NCBI RefSeq assembly: GCF_001507435.1
Contig: NZ_LMWH01000240.1
Coordinates: 62,001-126,000 of the forward strand
From: Streptomyces sp. NRRL F-5122
GTDB taxonomy: Bacteria; Actinomycetota; Actinomycetes; Streptomycetales; Streptomycetaceae
Direction of reading: 5' to 3'
Length of the DNA: 64,000 bases
How positions within the stretch are numbered: position 1 is the first letter of the stretch; the number at the start of each line of letters is the position of its first letter. The position numbers were made by a program, and so were the translations under genes. Below the pieces are notes generated by a model. It saw only the letters and a program-made list of their open reading frames with translations, was not told the origin of the DNA and did no database searches. Shown here in pieces: positions 26,354 through 33,664 of the stretch.

Positions 26354-26727
26354 GAATTCTCTCTCCGGCTCGGAACGGCGGCGGACCATTCGCATGTCAC
26401 GCCGGAAGGCGGCTGATGATGCCGGAATCCCTGTGCAGGCGAACCCCGCCGGGCGGCGAAAATCCCGAGGCCGACCGGCCGATAGGTCGTCAGCGTCGGT
26501 GCGCTACTGATATGTCCAGGTGCAGTCCTGTCATATCGCCCGGCCGGTGGCCGCGTCTCCCCGCCCTTTCCGCTGTCCGTTCAACGGACCGTCCCTTGTC
26601 CCATTGATCGCGAGAACGCCGTGCCTTTCGTGGTCGATGATAGACAGCGACTCGGCGGCTCACCGCAAAGGCATGAACGAAAGCACCGTCGTGTACGAAC
26701 TCCACTCGATGCGCGTCGTCCGGACGG
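26354..26727. other. Upstream region of cydAB, no gene
   Basis: This 374-base gap lies between cydA and the next leftward gene's stop. It contains an inverted repeat (26509-26537) described separately. I did not see a Rex-type TTGTGANN...TTCACAA site. Small open frames here lack ribosome binding sites. Confidence 0.5.
26509..26537. promoter_or_regulatory. Inverted repeat GATATG...CATATC upstream of cydA
   Basis: The arms GATATGTCCAGG and CCTGTCATATC pair with one mismatch and a one-base bulge around a TGCAGT centre. It lies about 155 bases before the cydA start and is the most symmetric element in that region. A regulator site is plausible; the binder is unknown. Confidence 0.35.
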
Positions 26728-27642
26728 TCAATCCGTCGCGGATCCGGCCGCGGTGGACCCCGTGTACTCCTGCGACCACTCCAGCCAGCCGTCGAGGCCG
26801 ACGATGCCGAACAGTTCCGCGGGACCGTGGGCGTCCGTCGGGGGCAGTCCGCTTTCGGCGAGGGTCGACAGGGCGGCGTCGACAGCGGCCGCGGCGGCAG
26901 CGGCGGACAGCAGGGGGTAGATCGCGAGGCGGAAGCCCAGGCGCCCGAGATCCGAGGCCGAGAGAACCGGCGTCCTGGACCGCGCGATCACGTTGGCCAC
27001 CAGCGGTGCCCGCACCTTCTGCGCCACCTCTTCGAGCTCGTCCCTGCTCCGGGGTGCTTCAAGGAAGATCATGTCGGCGCCGGCGTCCACGTAGGCGTTC
27101 GCCCGGTCGATGGCGTCCCGCAGCCCGAGCGGCGCACGGGCGTCGGTCCGGGCGATGATGATCATCTCGTCGTCCCCACGGGCCGCGACCGCCGCCCGCA
27201 CCTTCGACACCGCCTCTTCGACGGGCACGACCGCCTTGCCGTCCAGATGCCCGCACCTCTTGGGGGACACCTGGTCCTCGATATGGACGGCGGCGACTCC
27301 GAGGCGACAGTAGGTCTCGATGGTCCGCCGCACGTTCAGTTCGTTGCCGTATCCGGTGTCGATGTCCACGATCAGCGGCAGCGACGTCGCCGCCCGCAGC
27401 CTCGCGACGTGCGCTGCCATCTCGCTCGCGGTCATCAGGCCCAGGTCCGGCTCCCCCAGCAGGGACACGGACGCCGACGCTCCGCTCACATAGGCGGCCC
27501 GGAAACCACGCCGCTCGACGAGGGCGGCGGTCAGTCCGTCGTAGATGCCGGGGGCGGTCACCAGATCGCCCGCCGCCAACAGCTCACGCAGGCGGCGTGC
27601 GCCGGACTGCGCGCCGCGCTCGCGTGTCGGGGAACTGGTCAT
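26728..27642 (-). CDS. Isocitrate lyase/phosphoenolpyruvate mutase-family protein
   Basis: This 304-residue TIM-barrel enzyme has the family signature PKRCGHLDGKAVV (KRCGH), the metal site IVDIDTGYGNELNVRRTI and IIIARTDARA. Relatives include methylisocitrate lyase PrpB, 2,3-dimethylmalate lyase and carboxy-PEP mutases; the exact reaction is undetermined. I chose the ATG at 27642, with GGAG upstream. It is divergent from a GntR/FadR-type regulator, with an operator-like palindrome between them. Confidence 0.85.
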   Translation of the reverse strand: MTSSPTRERGAQSGARRLRELLAAGDLVTAPGIYDGLTAALVERRGFRAAYVSGASASVSLLGEPDLGLMTASEMAAHVARLRAATSLPLIVDIDTGYGNELNVRRTIETYCRLGVAAVHIEDQVSPKRCGHLDGKAVVPVEEAVSKVRAAVAARGDDEMIIIARTDARAPLGLRDAIDRANAYVDAGADMIFLEAPRSRDELEEVAQKVRAPLVANVIARSRTPVLSASDLGRLGFRLAIYPLLSAAAAAAAVDAALSTLAESGLPPTDAHGPAELFGIVGLDGWLEWSQEYTGSTAAGSATD

Positions 27643-27679
27643 ATCGCTCACTCCAGGATCGACGGGAGCTACAGTTCCA

Positions 27680-27705
27680 ATGTAGGACGAGATTGTAGGA
27701 CAATC
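27680..27705. promoter_or_regulatory. FadR/GntR-type operator pair
   Basis: GATTGT-AGG-ACAATC (27691-27705) is a perfect palindrome that fits the TNGTNNNACNA consensus known for FadR-subfamily GntR regulators. A second near match, ATGTAGGACGA (27680-27690), lies 13 bases away. They sit in the 130-base space between the divergent lyase and GntR genes. Confidence 0.6.
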
Positions 27706-27772
27706 CAGCGAAGCATGAGCGAGGCCGAACGAGAGGCGAGTCGTACCGCCCAACACATCCAGGAGGATCACC

Positions 27773-28492
27773 GTGACGGGCAGCGGGGCGCACGGGGGTG
27801 GCCGGCGCACCATGGGCACACACCCGCCGGACGGCAGGCCGTCGGCCGTCGACCGGGTGGTCGCCACGGTGCGTTCCGGGGTACGCGACGGGCGCTTCGC
27901 TCCGGGGCAGCGCCTGGTCGAGGCCGACCTGATGCGGGAACTCGGCATCGGCCGCAACACTCTGCGCGAGGCACTGTCACGACTCAGCAGCGACGGGCTC
28001 GTCACCATCGCACCCCATCGCGGGGCGTCCGTCCGCCGCCTCACCCGTACCGAAGTCGAACAGTTGTACGAATTGCGAGAGGTTCTGGAAGGCCTGGCGG
28101 CCCGGCTCGCCGCTCTGCACATCAACACGCCGGGCCATCGTGACCGTCTGCTCGCGGCCCTGGATGCCGTGCAGGAGACGGCGCGCACCGCAGAGATGCC
28201 GCAGTACATCGACGAGAACCTGCGCTTTCACCGGACCGTCGTCGAGATGAGCGGCCACACCCGGCTGCTGGAACTCGTCGACCAGCTGCAGTTGCAGACC
28301 TTCCGGGTCCAGTTCCGCTCGGCCGCGGCCCACGACCGTACGGGCATGCGCGGCTTCTCCGTCTCCGAACACCAGTCACTGGCGGAGGCGATCCTCGCCG
28401 GAGATGCCGAGCAGGCCGAGAACATCATGCGGACGCACCTTCGTCATACGGGCAGCAGCATTCTGCAGCTTCCCGACAGTGACTTCGCCTGA
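27773..28492 (+). CDS. GntR-family transcriptional regulator, FCD (FadR) type
   Basis: This 239-residue regulator has an N-terminal winged helix (LVEADLMRELGIGRNTLREALSRLSSDGLV) and a C-terminal FCD all-helical effector domain with EQLYELREVLEGLAARLAA and ENLRFHRTVVEMSGHTRLLEL, the metal-binding histidine region. The GTG at 27773 has an AGGAGGAT site at ideal spacing. It likely represses itself and the divergent lyase gene through the palindrome at 27691-27705. Confidence 0.9.
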   Translation: MTGSGAHGGGRRTMGTHPPDGRPSAVDRVVATVRSGVRDGRFAPGQRLVEADLMRELGIGRNTLREALSRLSSDGLVTIAPHRGASVRRLTRTEVEQLYELREVLEGLAARLAALHINTPGHRDRLLAALDAVQETARTAEMPQYIDENLRFHRTVVEMSGHTRLLELVDQLQLQTFRVQFRSAAAHDRTGMRGFSVSEHQSLAEAILAGDAEQAENIMRTHLRHTGSSILQLPDSDFA

Positions 28493-28754
28493 CGCGACGT
28501 ACCGAGAAGTCCATCGCCCGCTGCCCGGGACGGGCGGACGCAGGGGAGTTCGTTCGCCGTCGGACACAGGGTCAGCACTATTTTTTTGAGTGTGTGGCGC
28601 AACCCCGTCACCCGATCCCGCGATGATCGCCCGGGCCGAACAGGCGGGTACGGATGTGCGCGGCACCCGGGAGATGTCTCCTCGGCGGTCGGCGGTCGTC
28701 CCGTCTCCCCCGCCCGCAGCATGTCATCAGTCCGTCGAGCATCTGGAGCACTGG

Positions 28755-29639
28755 GTGAAACGCGCGAATCGATTGTCTGTTTACCGGTCACTGGCCGCCG
28801 GCGTTCTCGCCTTCGTGGCGTTCGGTGCGACAACACCCGGCGTGGCCACGGCCCGCCCGTCGACCGCTGCCGAGCAGGCGACCCGGAGTGTGCCGCTGCG
28901 GGTGGCCACGTACAACATCCACGCGGGGGCCGGCGAGGACAACGTCTTCGACCTCGACCGCACCGCCGACGCCGTCCGGGCCCTCCATGCCGATGTGATC
29001 GGCCTCCAGGAGGTCGACGTGCACTGGGACGCACGGAGCAACTTCACCGACGAAGCGCATGAGTTGGCGGCACGCCTGCACATGCGTGTCTTCTTCGCCC
29101 CGATCTACGACCTGCCTCCCGCACCGGGGCACACGGAGCGGCGCCAGTACGGTGTCGCGATCCTGAGCCGCCACCCGATCGTGCGCGCGGAGAACCACGA
29201 GATCACACGGCTGTCCACCCAGGACCCCAACCCGGTGCCGGCCCCTGCCCCGGGCTTCGCGGAGGTGACGCTCCGGGTTCGCGGGACCGATGTGCACGTC
29301 TACTCGACGCACCTGGACTATCGCGCCGACCCGACCGTCCGACGGACCCAGGTCGACGACATGTCGGGCATCCTCGCCCAGGACTTCGGGCCGAAGGTCC
29401 TCGTCGGTGACTTCAACGCCGAGCCCGGCGCCCCCGAGTTGGCGAAGCTGTGGGGACCCCTCGCCGACGCCGCCCCGCAGGGCGGAAAGACGTACCCGGC
29501 GATCACCCCGGTCAAGCGCATCGATGTCGTATCGGTCTCCCCCGAGGTCACCGTGACCGGCACCCGCGAGGAGGAGACCGCGGCCTCGGACCACCGGCCG
29601 GTGGTCGCCGACCTGCTGCTCCACCGGCGCGGTATCTGA
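28755..29639 (+). CDS. Secreted endonuclease/exonuclease/phosphatase-family protein
   Basis: This 294-residue protein has a signal peptide (YRSLAAGVLAFVAFGATTPGVATA) and then the EEP fold: RVATYNIHAG, GLQEVD with the metal glutamate, VYSTHLDY, KVLVGDFNAEP and SDHRPVVAD. Relatives include secreted DNases, sphingomyelinases and inositol phosphatases; specificity cannot be told. I chose the GTG at 28755 with GGAG upstream because it starts right before the signal peptide. It stands alone in its transcription unit. Confidence 0.85.
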   Translation: MKRANRLSVYRSLAAGVLAFVAFGATTPGVATARPSTAAEQATRSVPLRVATYNIHAGAGEDNVFDLDRTADAVRALHADVIGLQEVDVHWDARSNFTDEAHELAARLHMRVFFAPIYDLPPAPGHTERRQYGVAILSRHPIVRAENHEITRLSTQDPNPVPAPAPGFAEVTLRVRGTDVHVYSTHLDYRADPTVRRTQVDDMSGILAQDFGPKVLVGDFNAEPGAPELAKLWGPLADAAPQGGKTYPAITPVKRIDVVSVSPEVTVTGTREEETAASDHRPVVADLLLHRRGI

Positions 29640-29985
29640 CCTTCGCCGGTCCGGAGTGCACTCCGACACCTGTTGGAACTGGGTCCGTCGGGGTGCGTAT
29701 GCCGAACGTCGTCGTCCGGTGGGCGCAGATCCGGCCGCGCCCATCGGACGATGCCGGGACGGCGGGACGGCGGTTCTCGACCGTGCCTCCGCCCCGGACC
29801 ATCGCAGGCAGGCATCGCCGATTCCTCGGCCGGCGGCGATGGCGCCGGCCGACTCAAGAGGTGGCGCGTACGGCGGTCACCGCCAGGGTGGTGTAGTTCA
29901 TGATCAACTACCCGGTCCTGAAGGACCGGGCTTGCAGGCAGAGCACGGCCGAGCCGTGCTGTGGTCCCCTGCGTCCGGTATGGCG
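29640..29985. other. Gap with two strong hairpins, possible mobile-element end
   Basis: This 346-base region follows the EEP gene and ends at the broken 3' end of a methyltransferase gene. No gene is supported in it. The two hairpins at 29911-29960 are its only notable structure. Confidence 0.5.
29911..29960 (+). mobile_element. Two adjacent perfect hairpins, candidate remnant of an IS200/IS605-type end
   Basis: Hairpin 1 is CCCGGTCCT / AGGACCGGG (29911-29919 and 29922-29930). Hairpin 2 is AGCACGGC / GCCGTGCT (29942-29949 and 29953-29960). The CTACCCGG...CTGAAGG...CCGGG layout resembles what I recall of right ends and guide-RNA scaffolds of IS200/IS605 TnpB elements. No tnpA or tnpB is present. 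The adjoining methyltransferase gene is cut off about 45 bases further on, consistent with insertion and deletion. A plain terminator for the EEP gene is the alternative. Confidence 0.35.
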
Positions 29986-30366
29986 CTAGGCCGTACTGGG
30001 GCGGTTTTGGGCGGCTACGACGGCGTCGTACGTCCGGCCCGCCGGCTGCCATGTCTCGAAGGCCGCGACCTCGACCTGCAGCCCACGCGCTCGCGCGAAC
30101 CCCGCCATCCGCACATCGGGCTCGACACCGAGTACGGCGCACCCTGCCGCCTGGAACTGACGAGCCGCGATGCCGGTGCCGCAGCCGACGTCGAGCACGT
30201 CGGGCGCAGGGCCGGCGGCGACGATCCGTGCCACCAGCGCCTCCGGATAGCCGGGCCTGGCCCGGTCGTAGCGTTGCGTGTCCACGCCGAACGACTCGGC
30301 CATCCGCCGGACCTTGTACGGCTCCGGCGAGGAGGGTTCGGGCTGTTCTCGCGGTAGAGTGGGCAT
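29986..30366 (-). pseudogene. Class I SAM methyltransferase, C-terminally truncated
   Basis: The 126-residue ORF has GVDTQRYDRARPGYPEAL, motif I VLDVGCGTGIAARQF and the acidic VLGVEPD of motif II, then breaks off after TYDAVVAAQ with a short unrelated tail. Family members run to about 250 residues, so roughly half, including the substrate region, is missing. The start ATG lies within a 38-bp palindrome shared with the divergent TetR gene, so the regulatory half of the pair is intact while the enzyme is not. Probably non-functional. Confidence 0.75.
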
Positions 30367-30395
30367 GCGCCCACCTTAGTGGGCGCATGCCCACT
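30358..30395. promoter_or_regulatory. Perfect 17-4-17 palindrome between methyltransferase remnant and TetR gene
   Basis: AGTGGGCATGCGCCCAC (30358-30374), spacer CTTA, and GTGGGCGCATGCCCACT (30379-30395) are exact reverse complements. Each arm is itself nearly palindromic (GTGGGC..GCCCAC), so it could bind two regulator dimers. It overlaps the methyltransferase start codon and lies 41 bases before the TetR GTG. The TetR protein is the expected binder. Confidence 0.75.
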
Positions 30396-30435
30396 GGGCC
30401 ATGGCCGCGGGCGGGCCGACACGAGAGGACGGCAA

Positions 30436-31041
30436 GTGCCGACCGGGGTGCATCTTCGAGACGCGCGGCAGCAGCTGTTCGACGCCGCCGAACGCGTCCT
30501 GCTGCGGGACGGTCCGAACGCGCTGACCAGCCGGGCCGTCACCGACGAGGCGGGCTGCGCCAAGGGAGTCCTGCACCGTCACTTCGCGGACTTCGACGCC
30601 TTCCTCACCGATCTCGTACTCGACCGGGCCGCGCAGCTCGAGTCGCAGGCAGTTGCGCTGCGGGAGTCCGCCGGCACCGGGACGGTCGTCGACAACCTCA
30701 CCGGCGCGCTGACGACCCTGTTCGGACCGATCCCGATGGCGATCATCCCTCTCGTCACCTTCCGGGACCAGCTGCGCGAGCGGCTGCGGCACGCCATGCC
30801 CGGCGGCGGCATCGCGATCCTCGCCCAGGCCACGACCGCCGTCTCCGCCTACCTTGCGGACGAGCGCGATCTGGGCCGCATCGCAGCAGACGCCGACATC
30901 GACTCACTCACCCTTTCCCTGGTCGGCGGCGGGCATCTGCTGTTCACGGACCGCGAACCCGGCCCGCCGGCCACCGGGGCCGTCCACAGGTTCGTGACGT
31001 CCGTCGTCGCCGACGCCGTACACCGGCGACCCGCGCGGTAA
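30436..31041 (+). CDS. TetR-family transcriptional regulator
   Basis: This 201-residue protein has a TetR DNA-binding domain (ARQQLFDAAERVLLRDGPNALTSRAVTDEAGCAKGVLHRHF) and a helical ligand domain. GTG at 30436 is preceded by GAGAGGA. It is divergent from the truncated methyltransferase and probably binds the palindrome at 30358-30395. Because its presumed partner gene is broken, it may now regulate only itself or other loci. Confidence 0.88.
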   Translation: MPTGVHLRDARQQLFDAAERVLLRDGPNALTSRAVTDEAGCAKGVLHRHFADFDAFLTDLVLDRAAQLESQAVALRESAGTGTVVDNLTGALTTLFGPIPMAIIPLVTFRDQLRERLRHAMPGGGIAILAQATTAVSAYLADERDLGRIAADADIDSLTLSLVGGGHLLFTDREPGPPATGAVHRFVTSVVADAVHRRPAR

Positions 31042-31628
31042 CGTCTGCGACCTCCTCCGTTTCAGGGCGACGGCCCCCGGCGGCGGACGCATTCCCGCAC
31101 ACCCCTTGTTCTGGCGGGAGTGCGGCTGTACCCAGGTCACGTGTGACCCTTGACACAGCTCCGGCACCACTGCATTCTTCCACCATTCGGTTGGTGTCTA
31201 CCGAGTAGTGGAATCGACCTCGTCGCCAACTCGGAGTACCCGCATGGGACACCGCATCAGATCCCGCGTCCGCGCGGGAGCGAGCGCCGGAACGTGCCAC
31301 CTGTTGCGTCACGGGGCCCGCGGTCCCGGTGAACGCAGGACCAAGGCGATGCCGGCCAACTGCTCCCGGGGCACGTCGGGGACTGACCGCCGCCCCCGGG
31401 TGCTGGATACAGGTCGCGACCACGTCCGCCCGCATGTGCGAAGAATGCCCCTCGCCCCCACCGTGCAGGTGCTCGATGCCGCCGTCCGCAGCGTCCTCGC
31501 ACGACAGTTGCCCAAGGGCGCGCCCGCGTTCCCGGCGACGTCGTCATGTACGCCATCCCCCCCGACCACCACGGTGCCGATCCGTGGCGCGGCCCCCTCA
31601 TCTCCGGCGTCGTAGAAAAGGGTGCTAC
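31042..31628. other. Long leader/promoter region of the lactate permease gene
   Basis: This 587-base gap holds a promoter-like pair with an overlapping inverted repeat (31150-31213). The remaining 415 bases before 31629 have open frames on both strands, but I find no ribosome binding site or family match to support a gene. Confidence 0.45.
31150..31213 (+). promoter_or_regulatory. Candidate promoter with imperfect inverted repeat over the start site
   Basis: TTGACA (31150-31155) and CATTCT (31173-31178) are 17 bases apart. TTCCACCATTCGG (31178-31190) and CCGAGTAGTGGAA (31201-31213) pair at 11 of 13 positions around a 10-base spacer and would cover the transcription start. If used, the lactate permease mRNA carries a leader of over 400 bases. 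Confidence 0.4.
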
Positions 31629-33413
31629 ATGTTCCTCGCCAACTATCAGCAGGACTACAGTCCGGTGGGCGATTCGCTCGGGCTGTCGTCCATCGTCGCG
31701 ATCCTTCCGCTGCTGGTCCTCTTCGTCCTGCTCGGCGTGGTGCGGATGAAGGCGTGGCTCGCCTCGTTGATCTCCCTCGTCGTCGCCGTGGTGCTCGCGG
31801 TCGCCGTGTACTCGATGCCGGTTGCCGACGCGCTCAACAGCGGCCTGCTGGGCGCCGCGTTCGGCTTCTTCCCGATCATGTGGATCGTCATCAACGCGAT
31901 CTGGATCTACAACCTGACCGTGGAGACCGGTCACTTCGACGTACTGCGCCGGTCGTTCGCGTCCATCAGCGACGACCAGCGGGTGCAGGCGATCATCATC
32001 GCCTTCTCCTTCGGTGCCCTCATGGAGGCGCTGGCCGGTTTCGGCACCCCCGTCGCGATCAGCGCGGTCATGCTGATCGCCCTGGGCTTCAAGCCGCTCA
32101 AGGCGGCCACCGTCGCCCTGGTCGCCAACACCGCACCCGTGGCGTTCGGCGCGATCGCCGTGCCGATCACCACACTGGCCGGCGTCACCGGCCTGCCCGT
32201 GGACGACCTCGGCGCTATGGTCGGCCGGCAGACCCCGATCCTGGCGCTGTTCGTGCCGCTGGCTCTGGTGTTCATCGTGGACGGCCGCAGGGGGCTGCGG
32301 CAGACCTGGCCGCCGGCGGTGGTCTGCGGCGTGTCCTTCGCGGTGTTCCAGTACCTGTCCTCGAACTTCTGGTCCGTGCCGCTCGCCGACATCGTCGCCG
32401 CGCTCGCCTCCGCGCTGGCGGTCCTGGTGTTCACCCGTCTGTGGCACGCCGAGGAGACGTACCAGGAGAGCGACGAGGACGAAGGACTCGAAGGCGGCGA
32501 CGCCGGCTCCAGCAGGCCGCACACCCCCGGGGGCGAACCGGCCCCGGGCCGCGACGAGTCCGCGGACAGCCAGGTGCTGACCCGGGCCCGCGCGGACGCC
32601 GACCGCGACATACACGACTCGCCGCTGGACGTCTTCAAGGCGTATGCGCCCTACCTGGCCATCATCGTGGTGTTCGTACTGGCCACCCGGGTTCCGGCGA
32701 TCACCGGAAAGCCGCCGACCGGCGTCGGCGCGACCGGTACCGGCCTGGAGTCGGTGACGCACATCGTCAACTGGCCCGGGCTGCACATCCTCAAGGCGAA
32801 CGGCGACCCGGTCGCCACCACCTTCAAGCTCAACTACCTTTCGGCGGCCGGGAGTCTGCTGCTGATAGCCGGACTGATCAGCATGGTGCTCATCCAGGTC
32901 GGGCCGCGCCGCGCCCTGCGCGCCTACGGACGCACCCTGGACCAGCTGAAGTTCGCGGTGCTCACCGTCATGCTGGTGCTGGGGCTCGGCTACATCATGA
33001 ACGAGTCCGGCCAGACCACCACGCTGGGTCTGTGGGTGGCCGGGGCCGGCGGCGCCTTCGCCTTCCTCTCACCGATCCTCGGCTGGCTGGGCGTTGCCGT
33101 CACCGGATCCGACACCTCGTCCAACTCCCTCTTCGGCGCCCTCCAGATCACCGCCGCCCACCAGGCCGGCCTGTCGCCGACCCTCATGGCCGCGGCCAAC
33201 TCCTCGGGCGGTGTGCTCGGCAAGATGATCTCGCCGCAGAACCTCGCCATCGCCGCGGCCGCGGTCGGCTTCGAGGGCCGCGAAGGGATCCTCTTCCGCC
33301 GGGTCATCGTGTGGAGCGTGGTCTTCATGCTCTTCATGTGCGTGCTGGTCTATCTGCAGAGCACCCCGGTGCTCGACTGGATGGTCGTGGACACACCGGC
33401 GAGCACCCCCTGA
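31629..33413 (+). CDS. lctP: L-lactate permease, LctP family
   Basis: This 594-residue membrane protein of the lactate/glycolate permease family has many membrane segments. Conserved stretches include FGFFPIMWIVINAIWIY, FGALMEALAGFGTPVAISA, NTAPVAFGAIAVP and NSSGGVLGKMISPQNLAIA. It has a polar acidic insertion (around residues 275-320, ESDEDEGLEGG) typical of the central cytoplasmic loop. I chose the ATG at 31629, with AAAGGGTG upstream. It imports lactate or glycolate with protons. No lactate utilisation (lutABC or lldD) genes adjoin it. Confidence 0.9.
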   Translation: MFLANYQQDYSPVGDSLGLSSIVAILPLLVLFVLLGVVRMKAWLASLISLVVAVVLAVAVYSMPVADALNSGLLGAAFGFFPIMWIVINAIWIYNLTVETGHFDVLRRSFASISDDQRVQAIIIAFSFGALMEALAGFGTPVAISAVMLIALGFKPLKAATVALVANTAPVAFGAIAVPITTLAGVTGLPVDDLGAMVGRQTPILALFVPLALVFIVDGRRGLRQTWPPAVVCGVSFAVFQYLSSNFWSVPLADIVAALASALAVLVFTRLWHAEETYQESDEDEGLEGGDAGSSRPHTPGGEPAPGRDESADSQVLTRARADADRDIHDSPLDVFKAYAPYLAIIVVFVLATRVPAITGKPPTGVGATGTGLESVTHIVNWPGLHILKANGDPVATTFKLNYLSAAGSLLLIAGLISMVLIQVGPRRALRAYGRTLDQLKFAVLTVMLVLGLGYIMNESGQTTTLGLWVAGAGGAFAFLSPILGWLGVAVTGSDTSSNSLFGALQITAAHQAGLSPTLMAAANSSGGVLGKMISPQNLAIAAAAVGFEGREGILFRRVIVWSVVFMLFMCVLVYLQSTPVLDWMVVDTPASTP

Positions 33414-33664
33414 CGAAGGCGTCCGTCCGAGGCCCTGTCAGTACGGCAACGCCACTGGCGTGAGGTCATGGTGCGTGGCCGACCGGTCGTCCCGCCGACG
33501 GTGGAAGCTCACCTCGGCGGGACGGGGAGGACCACCCGGAGTGTGCGAACCCTTCCGTTCCTGCGGACCATGAGCCGCGCGAGGTTCGGCGTGCAGGGGG
33601 TCCAGGGCCCCGACGAGCCGGCAGTTCGGCCGGCGAGGCGAAAGCGAGGTGGTTGGATGGGGCG

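Noticed and set aside
26490..26705. 71-codon minus-strand frame before cydA
   Set aside because: No ribosome binding site, arginine-rich composition, and it overlaps the inverted repeat; probably chance.
31208..31615. 135-codon frame in the lactate permease leader
   Set aside because: Low-complexity composition, no ribosome binding site and no recognisable family.
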